Shown: positions 15,181 to 22,552, counted from the first letter of the stretch. The stretch is 22,672 bases of DNA from CALESS01 sp041741455 (GCA_041741455.1 JBGSJZ010000140.1:1-22672), one strand, 5' to 3'. Numbers and translations are program-made. Notes: generated from the letters alone by a model not told the origin.

Positions 15181-15219
15181 GTAGCGTGGCACAATCCTTA
15201 TTCGATTGTGCCACGCTAC
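15181..15219 (-). promoter_or_regulatory. Perfect 16-bp hairpin between two copper-island genes
   Basis: GTAGCGTGGCACAATC (15181-15196) and GATTGTGCCACGCTAC (15204-15219) are exact inverted repeats around a seven-base loop. The hairpin begins 19 bases after the stop of the FixH/YtkA-like gene and ends 14 bases before the start of the DUF2085-like gene. No T-tract follows on the minus strand, so it is not a standard intrinsic terminator. It may stabilise the upstream mRNA, attenuate downstream expression or be a small repetitive (REP-like) element. Confidence 0.65.
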
Positions 15220-15237
15220 CAGTTCAAAATCTACAAG

Positions 15238-15627
15238 TTATGGGATTTTTAACTCAATATCCTTCTTGAAATCCAGGCCTTCTTTGCGAACATAAACCGT
15301 GACCTTCCAATTTCCTGACATGCTGAAATCTGCCGTAATGGCATATTTACCATCTTCTTGTTCAGTTGCCAGTCCGTTCATCGTCATTCCACTCATATCG
15401 GTATGATCGGCACTGACATCCACAGTAGCCTCGGTTAAAGGTTGGCCTTGTGGATCTTTCAGTTCCAAGACCAATTCGATATTCCCTACGGCTGGTGTTG
15501 GCGGGTTGGTATTGAGGGTGATTTTCACCGGATCTGTTTGGGTGTCCTGTGGTTGTGCGGTGCTGCAACCTGTTAACAGGGCCGCCAGGATGACCCATAT
15601 GCCTATCCATTTCAAATACTTGTTCAT
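15238..15627 (-). CDS. FixH/YtkA-like lipoprotein
   Basis: A 129-residue secreted lipoprotein. A signal peptide (MNKYLKWIGIWVILAALLTG) ends in the lipobox LLTGC, whose Cys would be lipidated by Lgt. The mature part is one immunoglobulin-like beta domain resembling YtkA/FixH: VKITLNTNPPTPAVGNIELVL, LKDPQGQPLTEATV, a Met-rich ADHTDMSGMTMNG, and NWKVTVYVRKEGLDF. The His-Met cluster (HTDMSGMTM) is a plausible Cu(I) site. An in-frame ATG at 15657 would overlap the oxidase gene; AGGAG nine bases before 15627 supports the shorter start. It follows the oxidase by 16 bases, so the two are co-transcribed. A copper-carrier role is inferred. Confidence 0.82.
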   Translation of the reverse strand: MNKYLKWIGIWVILAALLTGCSTAQPQDTQTDPVKITLNTNPPTPAVGNIELVLELKDPQGQPLTEATVDVSADHTDMSGMTMNGLATEQEDGKYAITADFSMSGNWKVTVYVRKEGLDFKKDIELKIP

Positions 15628-15643
15628 GCGCGTTTTCTCCTGT

Positions 15644-16699
15644 TCATTCAGTAACATTAATCATCAACATCAATCCACCGGGTTCCACGTTGTCGTTGGT
15701 GGTGTGGTGGAGGATGTGGCAGTGCAGCATCCACTGCCCAATCTCTGTGGCGACAAACTCAATATCATACCGTTCCCCTGGTGAGACGAGAACCGTATCC
15801 TTGGTGAGTTGAGCAGCTTCCGGGACGGGATGACCGTCGGTGGCCACAATTTTGAAGGGGACGCCGTGCAAATGAATGGGGTGCACAAATTGGCCGATCC
15901 CGGCCAAGCGCAAACGAACGCGTTGACCCTTCTTGACATTTATTGTTTCCGTGTCTGGAAAAGCCTTCCCGTTGATGGTGAAATAATTGGGCTCCATTCC
16001 GGCCATTGGCATGGCGGCAAAGGTGCGCCCGCTTTTGACCAACCATTCGGAAATCATCAGATTGACATCCACGTCGGGTTTGATCTCTACCGAATCTTGC
16101 GGATCGATGATGAAAGGCGCATATAACCCTGCGGAAACCTGTATATCACCTTCATAATGCGAATGGTACATGTACGTGCCGGCAGGTTTGGCGATGAACT
16201 CATACGTAAAGGTGTCGCCAGGTTGAATCGGTTTCTGGGTGACATCTGGAATCCCATCCATCGCGTTGGGGACAGCGATGCCGTGCCAGTGGATGGTGGT
16301 GGGATCGGGGAGTTCGTTTTTAAGGATGATGCGGACAGAATCTCCTTCAGTTACTCTGATCATCGGCCCCGGCACAGTCCCGTTGTAAGTCCATGCGGTA
16401 ACATTCACGTCGCCTGTGATCGGCCAAATAATCGGCTTCGCGGTCAACTCGAAAACCTTAACATCGCCATCCATGCGAAAGGCGAGCGGCTGCCCGCCGA
16501 CTTTCTCAGTAGCGTTCTGAATATTCTCACCTCCGATTGGCTCCATCATGTGTGAGCTTCCGGGGGAGGCCATCATCGAGCCGGGAGTGACGGTTGGACT
16601 CATCAGTGCAGCGGGTTCTGGTGTGCTTTTTAGTGAGCAAGCCGACAAAAGAAATAGCCCCGCGGTGATCACAAACATAGGCCATCGTATTTTTATCAA
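15644..16699 (-). CDS. Two-domain multicopper oxidase, lipoprotein
   Basis: About 351 residues. All four copper-binding blocks are present: TIHWHG and MYHSHYEG in domain 1, HPIHLHG and WMLHCHILHH in domain 2. It thus has a type 1 site (HCH..HH) and the trinuclear cluster, in the small two-domain format. The start is taken as TTG (16697-16699), seven bases after GGAGG. This gives an ideal lipoprotein signal peptide (MIKIRWPMFVITAGLFLLSAC). An ATG at 16729 adds ten residues but its GGGAG is too close. A Met/Ser/Pro-rich linker (MASPGSSHMMEP) follows the lipid Cys. It probably oxidises Cu(I) to Cu(II) outside the cytoplasm, like CueO, but may also act on other substrates. First gene of the main copper operon. 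Confidence 0.93.
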   Translation of the reverse strand: MIKIRWPMFVITAGLFLLSACSLKSTPEPAALMSPTVTPGSMMASPGSSHMMEPIGGENIQNATEKVGGQPLAFRMDGDVKVFELTAKPIIWPITGDVNVTAWTYNGTVPGPMIRVTEGDSVRIILKNELPDPTTIHWHGIAVPNAMDGIPDVTQKPIQPGDTFTYEFIAKPAGTYMYHSHYEGDIQVSAGLYAPFIIDPQDSVEIKPDVDVNLMISEWLVKSGRTFAAMPMAGMEPNYFTINGKAFPDTETINVKKGQRVRLRLAGIGQFVHPIHLHGVPFKIVATDGHPVPEAAQLTKDTVLVSPGERYDIEFVATEIGQWMLHCHILHHTTNDNVEPGGLMLMINVTE

Positions 16700-16790
16700 A
16701 GGCGGTCCTCCAAGGGCTTTAAATAACATACTCTCCCAAGCTTAAACCAGTCGCCAATGAAAATGAAGGGCTTTATTGCGGAGTATGGGA

Positions 16791-16806
16791 TAGGCAATTA
16801 TGCCTA
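16791..16806. promoter_or_regulatory. Palindrome upstream of the multicopper oxidase operon
   Basis: TAGGCA (16791-16796) and TGCCTA (16801-16806) form a perfect inverted repeat with the four-base spacer ATTA, about 92 bases upstream of the oxidase start. It is a plausible operator for a dimeric regulator. It does not match the CueR, CopY or CsoR consensus as I know them, and no such regulator is encoded in the window. Confidence 0.4.
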
Positions 16807-16879
16807 ATGTCACCTTATTTATAGTCATTTGTCATAAGATGGTGATTGGATTGTTCGGATTACCCGTTAAGATGACCGC

Positions 16880-17200
16880 TTAGAATTGATCTGAGGAGGC
16901 AAGCTTGGATAACTCTGTTACTAACAGAGATCGAAAGGTTCCTTCCGGATCATTTTCCAGGAATATCGATGTGCCTAAGTGATTTCCGTCAAGAATAAGG
17001 GTAGCGGGAGGGCCATCCTGTGAATAGGCTAATAAAACGATCATTTGACAGAGGCAACCGCGATATTTGGCAAGAGCTGATTGAAGATCAAACGACCGTA
17101 CAACCGTAAATCCAGCCGCATTTAGTTGGTCCGTTACTTTGATAACTGAACAACTACAATCCTGATCCAATACCAATATAGGCTGTTTTCCGAACTTCAT
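16880..17200 (-). CDS. Small cysteine-containing protein of unknown function
   Basis: A 106-residue soluble protein. The frame begins with ILVLDQDCSCSVIKVTDQL (Cys-Ser-Cys at residues 15-17) and later has YRGCLCQMIVLLAYSQDG (Cys-x-Cys around 49-51). The rest alternates strands and helices (AGFTVVRSFDLQSA; PPATLILDGNHLGTSIFL). I do not recognise a named domain, though the pattern resembles hypothetical proteins I associate with Chloroflexota. The two C-x-C pairs could bind copper or zinc. GGAG is seven bases before the ATG (17198-17200). It lies upstream of the oxidase on the same strand, separated by 180 bases, and may have its own promoter. A small cytoplasmic metal chaperone or sensor is possible but unproven. 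Confidence 0.7.
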   Translation of the reverse strand: MKFGKQPILVLDQDCSCSVIKVTDQLNAAGFTVVRSFDLQSALAKYRGCLCQMIVLLAYSQDGPPATLILDGNHLGTSIFLENDPEGTFRSLLVTELSKLASSDQF

Positions 17201-17401
17201 TTCAAATCTCCAGTTATAGTATAGGAGGTCTGAATTCGTTCGAATAGCGCTAAGTAACGGGTAGGCTAATGAGCATTTCGGCCTATTACTAAAGCTATCA
17301 GAGTGATAAAGCCAATCTCCTCTATCATGGAGCTGACTAAATTAGTTATTCATGAATAAACCCATATCTAGACTGATGAATGGAGCCAATTGAAAAGAAA
17401 A
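17201..17401. other. Intergenic region, no gene seen
   Basis: AT-rich sequence between the Cys-containing gene and the terminator of the CHRD gene. It should hold the promoter of the minus-strand Cys-containing gene, but I see no clear -35/-10 pair. No protein-like frame occurs on either strand. Confidence 0.4.
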
Positions 17402-17428
17402 CAGACACCTTACCACGTAAGGTGTCTG
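17402..17428 (-). terminator. Intrinsic terminator of the CHRD-domain gene
   Basis: CAGACACCTTAC (17402-17413) and GTAAGGTGTCTG (17417-17428) form a perfect 12-bp stem with a three-base loop. On the minus strand it is followed by TTTTCTTTTC. It lies about 98 bases after the stop of the minus-strand CHRD gene. Confidence 0.8.
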
Positions 17429-17525
17429 CATGATTAGCTTTGAAATAGCATACTTTTCCTGTCTATCCTGTTGAGGCATGAGCAGGAATCATTCCAGGCG
17501 GGTTTAGCTAGAAAGATATCCGAGC

Positions 17526-18011
17526 CTAATCGTCCGCCAGGGATAACTGGCCGCGCACTGCTCCGCCCGGAAATACAGAATTGTGGACATTGACGTAGTA
17601 TTGCTCGGGATGCATGTGAAGATTCATATGAAGCTCATGAGTAACTGGCGTGCAGCCACGCGCATTGCCCCTGGCATCGGGGGCTGAGAGTGTCACCACC
17701 ACTGGACCCGCAACACCTACTCCTCCAAAATGAATATGCGCGGCCGCTGCGGGGAGGACTATATTCTTTACATGAATATTCCAGCACACCAGATGCTCTT
17801 CCCCTTTCATTGTCAAAGTGATATTGGCATTGCCCTTCCCGTCCGAGTCACCTGGCCCAGGCACTTCGGCGCGACCACTCAATTTGGCCTTCAATTCATG
17901 TTCGTGAACATGATCATCGGTGTTATACGTATTTGCGCCCATGAGCATGAAGCTGAGCAACAATACCAGGGCTGCTATAGACATACGGAGCGTACGGTTA
18001 TTACTGGTCAT
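17526..18011 (-). CDS. Exported CHRD-domain protein
   Basis: A 161-residue protein. A signal peptide (residues about 1-26, SIAALVLLLSFMLMGA) is followed by one CHRD domain: ELKAKLSGRAEVPGPGDSDGKG, the AAAAHIHFGGVGVAGPVVV strand pair, ELHMNLHMHPEQYYVNVHN and a final GGAVRGQL. The HIH, HMNLHMH and NVHN histidines are characteristic and may bind metal, though CHRD domains have no settled biochemical role. A His-rich stretch (DDHVHEHEL) precedes the domain. GGAG is nine bases before the ATG at 18009-18011. It has its own terminator, so it is probably a single-gene transcript. Location beside the copper island is suggestive but may be coincidental. Confidence 0.9.
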   Translation of the reverse strand: MTSNNRTLRMSIAALVLLLSFMLMGANTYNTDDHVHEHELKAKLSGRAEVPGPGDSDGKGNANITLTMKGEEHLVCWNIHVKNIVLPAAAAHIHFGGVGVAGPVVVTLSAPDARGNARGCTPVTHELHMNLHMHPEQYYVNVHNSVFPGGAVRGQLSLADD

Positions 18012-18264
18012 ACGAATCTACTCCAATCTTCGATATGGGTAAATAAGAAAATGTGGTGGTGAAGATTTTCAGTTGTCACTTTCGCGATTTCTGAAATCTT
18101 CAGTTCCAGTCAAGAAAATTATAGACAGAATTTGTCTAAATATCAACAATGTGAATTTTGGTTCAATTCGGATTTGTTTTGGGAAATCTCTACATATGAA
18201 TCAAGATAGTAGACCAAAAGCCATTTATGGCTCTGTTCAGCCTATTTAGTGCCAGCAAACATGC

Positions 18265-18406
18265 TTATGCTGGATTGAGTTGGTTGATATAAGCGCTGGA
18301 ATGAGGGAATTGGCTGCCCAACATCCTGTGCAGCCTCGTTCGCAGACTTGCTGGTTGGGCAATCTCTTCGCCACATGGCAATAGGAGAGATTGTGTTACT
18401 ACTAAC
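18265..18406 (-). pseudogene. C-terminal remnant of an AAA+/P-loop ATPase, cut off by the IS
   Basis: On the minus strand, immediately beyond the left end of the IS, the frame reads VVTQSLLLPCGEEIA, SLRTRLHRMLG and SQFPHSSAYINQL before a stop at 18265-18267. This looks like the helical C-terminus of an ATPase and continues the frame found to the right of the IS, which ends NLQIALDL. I therefore treat both as halves of one interrupted gene. An 8-bp repeat inside (TGCCCAAC/GTTGGGCA at 18315-18322 and 18354-18361) is part of this coding remnant. Confidence 0.6.
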
Positions 18407-20335
18407 CTAAGTTTTGTGCAACCAGTGGCAGAATCGTGGAAAACGGCAAAAAAACGAAAGAATTTAAGAACCTTACCAACTGAATCAGAAACCAGTATGC
18501 TCATGACCATCGCGGAAGTCGAAGGAAGTGGTCATGAACACAGGAGAAACCCAAGTCCAGGATACCCAACACGCCTTTTTGGTAGCCTGGGGCTGGTTTA
18601 GCGAATACATCGGCTTGACCCAAGCCATTCAGAAGGTTGAACTGCATCAGAAACGCTACACATATACGCCACAGATGAAAGTGCTGGAGTTTTTTGTGGC
18701 CAATTTGTCAGGAGCGAAGCACTTGCAAGACATCAGCCTATCAGCGCATCCGTTGGATCTCGATACGGCGGTAGCTGCAGCCTGGGGACAGGAGCGATGG
18801 GCGGATTATTCAGGCGTCAGCCGCACGCTGAGTGGACTGAGTTGGGAGGAAGTCCATGCTCTGGTGAAAGTGCTGGATGAGATCAGCCAACCGTTTTTGC
18901 AAGCGGAATTGGGTATACTGCGCAAGGGCGGGAAACGCTTGTCCTACGATGGGGACTTAACGGGCATCCCCGTTTCGAACACCAGCGAGAGCTACCCGAA
19001 TGCGCGCTACGGGCATATGGACGATGAAATTCGGTTGGGTTACCAGGCTGGATTGGTGAGTTTTGTCAGTGAAAGTTATGGGCGCTTGTGGTTATCGGCA
19101 GCCCATCTGCCCGGCGACACGGTTTCTTGTTCCCAGGCGGAAGCGCTGGTGTTGGCCGCTGAAGCTAAAACCGGATTGCTTCCCAAACGGCGCACGGATT
19201 TGCTGGCAGAACGTATCCGGACGTTTGAAAAACAAATTTCTGCTACCCAACAACGTCAAAGCAGCCAAGAGTTGGCGCTGCAAACCACCCAACAGAATTT
19301 GGAGGAAGTCGGCCGGGAAGTAAGGGAACGGCAGAAGACTGTGACCGAATGGGAACAAAAATACCAGGAAAAGCAGCGCAAAGAACGCCCCACCGGCCAC
19401 TTAGGGCTGGCACGCCAAAGTCTGGCATCCATCGAGCGTCGTCAGGGTAACCGCAGGAAGGATTGCCAGACGGCTCAAAGGCGTTTGGAGAAGACCCAAG
19501 CTATATCCGCCCAGCAACACAAGGAGTTAGGGCTGATGAAAGATCGGTTCGTCCGTTTCGAGAAAGAAAACGCTGCGAATGAGCAGCCGGTGGAAGCCGA
19601 TTTTCGTCTGGATGCGGGCTTTGGTACATACGAAAACATCGCCCTGCTCATCGAAATGGGTTACCAGATTTACACCAAAGCGAATAACCACCATTTGGTG
19701 TCTGCTTTGAAGGAAAGTATTACTCCGCACACCCATTGGGAAAAGGTGGGTGCGAACGCCGAAATGGTGACCTGGAAAAATATGCCCCTTAAACATTGCC
19801 CCTATCCCCTGAATGTGGCTTTGGAGCGCTTTTATACCGGAAAAACCCTCAAACACAGCGCACTGCTTCATTTTGGCCCTGATCCGGTGACGTGCAACCC
19901 GCCGGAGTGGTTCAAACACTATAACGGCAGACAAACCATCGAGGCGGGCATCAAGGAAACCAAGCAGGTCTTTTATCTGCACAAAATCAAGGTGCGTTCC
20001 GAACCCGCGATTTACCTACAGGAGGCTTTTGTGATCTTCGCCGCCAATTTTATCCGTTGGGCGACACCCTGGTTAGCCAACCAAAGCCAGGAGACACCTC
20101 AAAATCTGAAAATCGAGAAAATGAGGATCAAACGTCAGGTTCAGGTGGGTGCGCATGTTTCCGCACAGGTGATCCATGATTCAGAAGGTAAGTTGTTAAA
20201 GTTCAGTGAACACAGTATTTTTGCCGGAAAAATTCTCAAACTTCCGGGGCGTTCTACGCCCAGATCCTTTCTTTGAAAATCTTGCCTTTTTTTGCCATTT
20301 TCCATCGAATCGCTTCTGATTGCACAACCGTTACG
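18407..20335 (+). mobile_element. Insertion sequence with DDE transposase, about 1.93 kb
   Basis: The ends carry imperfect inverted repeats of about 40 bp. The left end reads TTGTGCAACCAG from 18414, and continues to a GGAAAACGGCAAAAAAA stretch. The right end, on the opposite strand from 20327, reads TTGTGCAATCAG and continues to GGAAAATGGCAAAAAAA. Outside TTGTGCAA both sides share TAA plus three variable bases. A candidate short target duplication is CTAA (18402-18405 and 20336-20339), but this is tentative, and the exact boundary may be off by up to eight bases. The element has one long gene and lies inside a minus-strand ATPase gene. Confidence 0.8.
18534..20276 (+). CDS. DDE transposase (IS4-superfamily-like) with coiled-coil insertion
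   Basis: A 580-residue transposase. The catalytic acids are probably Asp in SYDGDLTGIPVS (about residue 145), Asp in FRLDAGFGTYENI (about 365) and Glu in YNGRQTIEAGIKETK (about 475). The last of these resembles the Y-(2)-R-(3)-E-(6)-K signature of the IS4 group. Between the first two Asp lies a long charged, Gln/Glu-rich segment (about 225-345: FEKQISATQQRQSSQELALQ and similar) predicted to be a coiled coil, an unusual insertion. A GTG at 18528 is possible, but ATG 18534 has AAGGA at a good distance. No frameshift or stop is visible, so it may be active. The exact IS family (for example ISNCY or IS1634-like) cannot be fixed from sequence reading alone. Confidence 0.85.
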   Translation: MNTGETQVQDTQHAFLVAWGWFSEYIGLTQAIQKVELHQKRYTYTPQMKVLEFFVANLSGAKHLQDISLSAHPLDLDTAVAAAWGQERWADYSGVSRTLSGLSWEEVHALVKVLDEISQPFLQAELGILRKGGKRLSYDGDLTGIPVSNTSESYPNARYGHMDDEIRLGYQAGLVSFVSESYGRLWLSAAHLPGDTVSCSQAEALVLAAEAKTGLLPKRRTDLLAERIRTFEKQISATQQRQSSQELALQTTQQNLEEVGREVRERQKTVTEWEQKYQEKQRKERPTGHLGLARQSLASIERRQGNRRKDCQTAQRRLEKTQAISAQQHKELGLMKDRFVRFEKENAANEQPVEADFRLDAGFGTYENIALLIEMGYQIYTKANNHHLVSALKESITPHTHWEKVGANAEMVTWKNMPLKHCPYPLNVALERFYTGKTLKHSALLHFGPDPVTCNPPEWFKHYNGRQTIEAGIKETKQVFYLHKIKVRSEPAIYLQEAFVIFAANFIRWATPWLANQSQETPQNLKIEKMRIKRQVQVGAHVSAQVIHDSEGKLLKFSEHSIFAGKILKLPGRSTPRSFL

Positions 20336-21246
20336 CTAAATCTAAGGCAATCTGTAAATTCTTGCGATTGTCGGTATGAAACAGCCCTTGATCAGCAGAT
20401 GACCAGGAATTAGCCAGATAAATCATTCCTTCAGACAAAGAGTTATGAGCATGAATTGTTAAATTTCTCTGCAATTTCTTCTTAACCTGTAAAAATGGAG
20501 AAAGGGCAGATGGGAACCGGCGTAAAATTCTGAATAACTTTCGGAAGGCTCGCTGGGGGTCCCGAATTAAAGAACGGATCAAATATTTTTCTCGCAATGG
20601 GTCACTAGTGGAATTCTCCGGAAGTGATGGGGAAAACATCTCGATCGGTGCACAATCTATAATCGTGGCCTGAGAAAGCAAATCGTTTTCCAGCCATTTG
20701 AACTTGAGGGTGTCCATGGTGGCCGCTAAGGTTAAATTCGGTGGAATTGTATTGGTCCAGAGTAATGTGCGGCGGGCAGACGCATTATCTGTCCATGCTT
20801 TAGTTGAAAGGCTAAATCTGTAAAATATCCATGCAATTCGCCTTGACTGATTTGAGTTAATTCGGCAAAAAAAACCTATCCCGGTTTATCAGTAGCCCAG
20901 CCTCCTCGATCATTGCTTCCAGTTTGAAAGTATTAAATCGTGAATGCGCCATGGTATAAGAAGCGACATCCCTGGTCTTATTCGCCCACAAGGGATGCCC
21001 CATCATTGTCTGGTATCGGTAATGATCACTATCGATTAGCGTGTCAAAGAAGTTTTTTATTAAAATCTCTTTGGTTGCTTCTTGAGGTCCAACCAAGATC
21101 ATCAGTGGTTTTGATTTCAACGCAACAAGTATTTTGGCAACCCATATGAGGGAGATCAAAATACCTGATCGAGCAATTAGGCCCAGTGTATCTTTGATAA
21201 TTGAAATCTCTATATCTGGCAGGATCAATTTCACTGGATTAGTCAT
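20334..21246 (-). pseudogene. Decayed AAA+/McrB-like P-loop ATPase gene, interrupted by the IS
   Basis: Three frames join into one protein-like sequence. The first (from ATG 21246) holds PLMILVGPQEATKEILIKNF, a degenerate Walker A (G53 to K59; the usual GxGK glycines are E and T), and ends at an eight-T run near 20871. Frame two continues FAELTQISQGELHGYFTDLAF, KHGQIMRLPAAHYSGPI. After a one-base loss near 20745, frame three has PPNLTLAATMDTLKFKWLEN, like the sensor-1 segment (TMNT) of McrB-type ATPases. It then continues through REKYLIRSLIRDPQRAFRKL to NLQIALDLA, ending at the IS. Both shifts are consistent with one-base deletions. The C-terminal piece lies across the IS at 18265-18406. The original function is unknown. 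The nucleotide-binding fold is inferred from motif order. Confidence 0.65.
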
Positions 21247-21307
21247 AGGTTTGATTTCAGCCGTTTGTCATCAGCTTTGTTTTGCAAAAGGAGTAAATTC
21301 TCGTTCA

Positions 21308-21433
21308 TTAAAACTGAGACAATCCTTGAACAAGAAAGTAAACTCCCATACCCAGGACGAATAGGATCAGCAAGTAATAAGCCGCTTTCTGAGTTTTTGT
21401 AGGGTGAGGTAAATCAATATGTGGAGTATTCAT
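21308..21433 (-). CDS. 41-residue single-span membrane peptide
   Basis: A short frame with GGAGG seven bases upstream of its ATG (21431-21433). It encodes a polar N-terminus (NTPHIDLPHPTKTQK), then one hydrophobic helix (AAYYLLILFVLGMGVYFLVQ) and a short tail ending LSQF. The excellent ribosome-binding site and clean polar-then-helix layout argue that it is real. It begins 19 bases after the lgt stop on the same strand, so it is probably co-transcribed with lgt. Small one-helix proteins often modulate membrane complexes, but no specific role can be read from this sequence. Confidence 0.65.
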   Translation of the reverse strand: MNTPHIDLPHPTKTQKAAYYLLILFVLGMGVYFLVQGLSQF

Positions 21434-21452
21434 TTTTCAACCTCCAAGAAAA

Positions 21453-22244
21453 TTAGCCATTTACGGATAGCTGCCGTTGTTTTAATGTTGTGATTATGAG
21501 GAGCGGAAGGGCAACTGCGAGCACGAGAATACTGACGATCTGAGCCTGGTTGAGACCCAGGGCAATGACCTTGTATGCGCTGGTAAAGGCGATAAAAAAG
21601 CGCATAGAGGAATACAACGCTAAATAAATCAGCGTCAAGACACCGTCTGGGAGGTTCTTCTTGCGCAGGCTCCATAACAGTGTAAAGATCGCCAGGTTCA
21701 TCAGGATTTCATAGACGGGAGTGGGAGTGTAGTAAACGCCGAGTTGGGGGACCATCGCGTTGGGACTGATATAAGCGAAGCCAAACGGACCACTGGTCGG
21801 TTTGCCTACGGCATCCCCGGTGATGATGCAGGCGATTCTCCCAACAGCCTGGGCCAGGACCACGCCAGGAACAAAGGCATCCAGCAGGCGCGGTAATTTC
21901 CAGTGATAGATACGAGCGAGCACTGCGGTAGCCACGAGACCGCCCAGCACGCCGCCCCAGATCGCCAAGCCGCCTTCCCAGATGTACAACGCACGAACGG
22001 GATTAGTCGCAAACACATCCGACCAGTGGTCGAGCACGTGGAAGAGTCGCGCGCCGACCAAACCGGCAATGACAACCCACAGTACGCTTTCCGTAATTTT
22101 TTCGGTATTGAAGCCTTTTCGTCCAGCTTCCTTGACCGCCAGCCAGGTACCGATAACTATGGCGGCAGTTACAATCAAGCTGTACCAACGGAGATGGAAG
22201 TGTCCTATTGAAAACAGTATCGGGTCGATGGGGATTGTGATCAT
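21453..22244 (-). CDS. lgt: Prolipoprotein diacylglyceryl transferase
   Basis: A 263-residue, seven-helix inner-membrane enzyme that transfers diacylglycerol from phosphatidylglycerol to the lipobox cysteine of prolipoproteins. Visible family motifs: GHFHLRWYSL at the first helix, GARLFHVL, WEGGLAIWGG, and AQAVGRIACIITGD at the place of the signature GRxGNFxNGE, with the key Arg kept but N/F replaced. The C-terminal SMRFFIAFTSAY holds the second conserved Arg. The variant signature suggests a divergent or accessory Lgt. Start ATG 22242-22244 follows AGAAGG. It lies downstream of the YHS gene and upstream of the small membrane peptide. It would serve the two lipoproteins of the copper island, among others. 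Confidence 0.92.
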   Translation of the reverse strand: MITIPIDPILFSIGHFHLRWYSLIVTAAIVIGTWLAVKEAGRKGFNTEKITESVLWVVIAGLVGARLFHVLDHWSDVFATNPVRALYIWEGGLAIWGGVLGGLVATAVLARIYHWKLPRLLDAFVPGVVLAQAVGRIACIITGDAVGKPTSGPFGFAYISPNAMVPQLGVYYTPTPVYEILMNLAIFTLLWSLRKKNLPDGVLTLIYLALYSSMRFFIAFTSAYKVIALGLNQAQIVSILVLAVALPLLIITTLKQRQLSVNG

Positions 22245-22260
22245 AATACCTTCTACAAGT

Positions 22261-22291
22261 TTCCCCGTTTGCTATTCTGCCAAACGGGGAA
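22261..22291 (-). terminator. Hairpin between the YHS-domain gene and lgt
   Basis: TTCCCCGTTTG (22261-22271) and CAAACGGGGAA (22281-22291) form a perfect 11-bp GC-rich stem with a nine-base loop. It lies just after the YHS gene stop. The expected T-tract on the minus strand is missing (AAACTTG follows), so it may be a partial terminator or mRNA-stability element rather than a full terminator. Confidence 0.45.
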
Positions 22292-22306
22292 GGGGGAGGA
22301 AGAATT

Positions 22307-22483
22307 TTAGTGGTTGTGCCCGGAGTGGCTGTCTTCAGCCTTCCCCACATATTTCTGGGGTTCTTTGTCGAAGGCTTTCTTGCAGCCTGATGAGCAGAAG
22401 TAAAAAGTCGTTCCCTGATAATCCGATTTCCCGGCGGCCGTCTTGGGATCGATGTCCATACCACAGACTGGGTCTTTTACCAT
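22307..22483 (-). CDS. YHS-domain protein, probable copper/heavy-metal binding
   Basis: A 58-residue protein that is essentially one YHS domain: VKDPVCGMDIDPKTAAG, then a strand-helix with YQGTTFYFCSSGCKKAFDKEP, and a His-rich tail (EDSHSGHNH). The Cys of PVCGM and the Cys-x-x-x-Cys pair of FCSSGC are the typical metal ligands. YHS domains often accompany copper-transport ATPases. A longer start at 22504 (MDQKEKT) is possible; AGGAG six bases before the ATG at 22481-22483 favours the shorter form. It leads the minus-strand group with lgt and the membrane peptide. It likely buffers or passes on copper inside the cell. Confidence 0.9.
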   Translation of the reverse strand: MVKDPVCGMDIDPKTAAGKSDYQGTTFYFCSSGCKKAFDKEPQKYVGKAEDSHSGHNH

Positions 22484-22552
22484 CGTTTTCTCCTTTTGGT
22501 CCACGACATAGACCGAATTAATTGAATCTCACGTATCATCTCAAAAACTCGG

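Noticed and set aside
18316..18360. attC-like pair GCCCAAC ... GTTGGGC, fitting RYYYAAC/GTTRRRY, with an IntI remnant elsewhere in the window
   Set aside because: It is only 45 bases long, lacks matching L boxes, and lies inside the frame of the ATPase remnant, which explains the sequence better.
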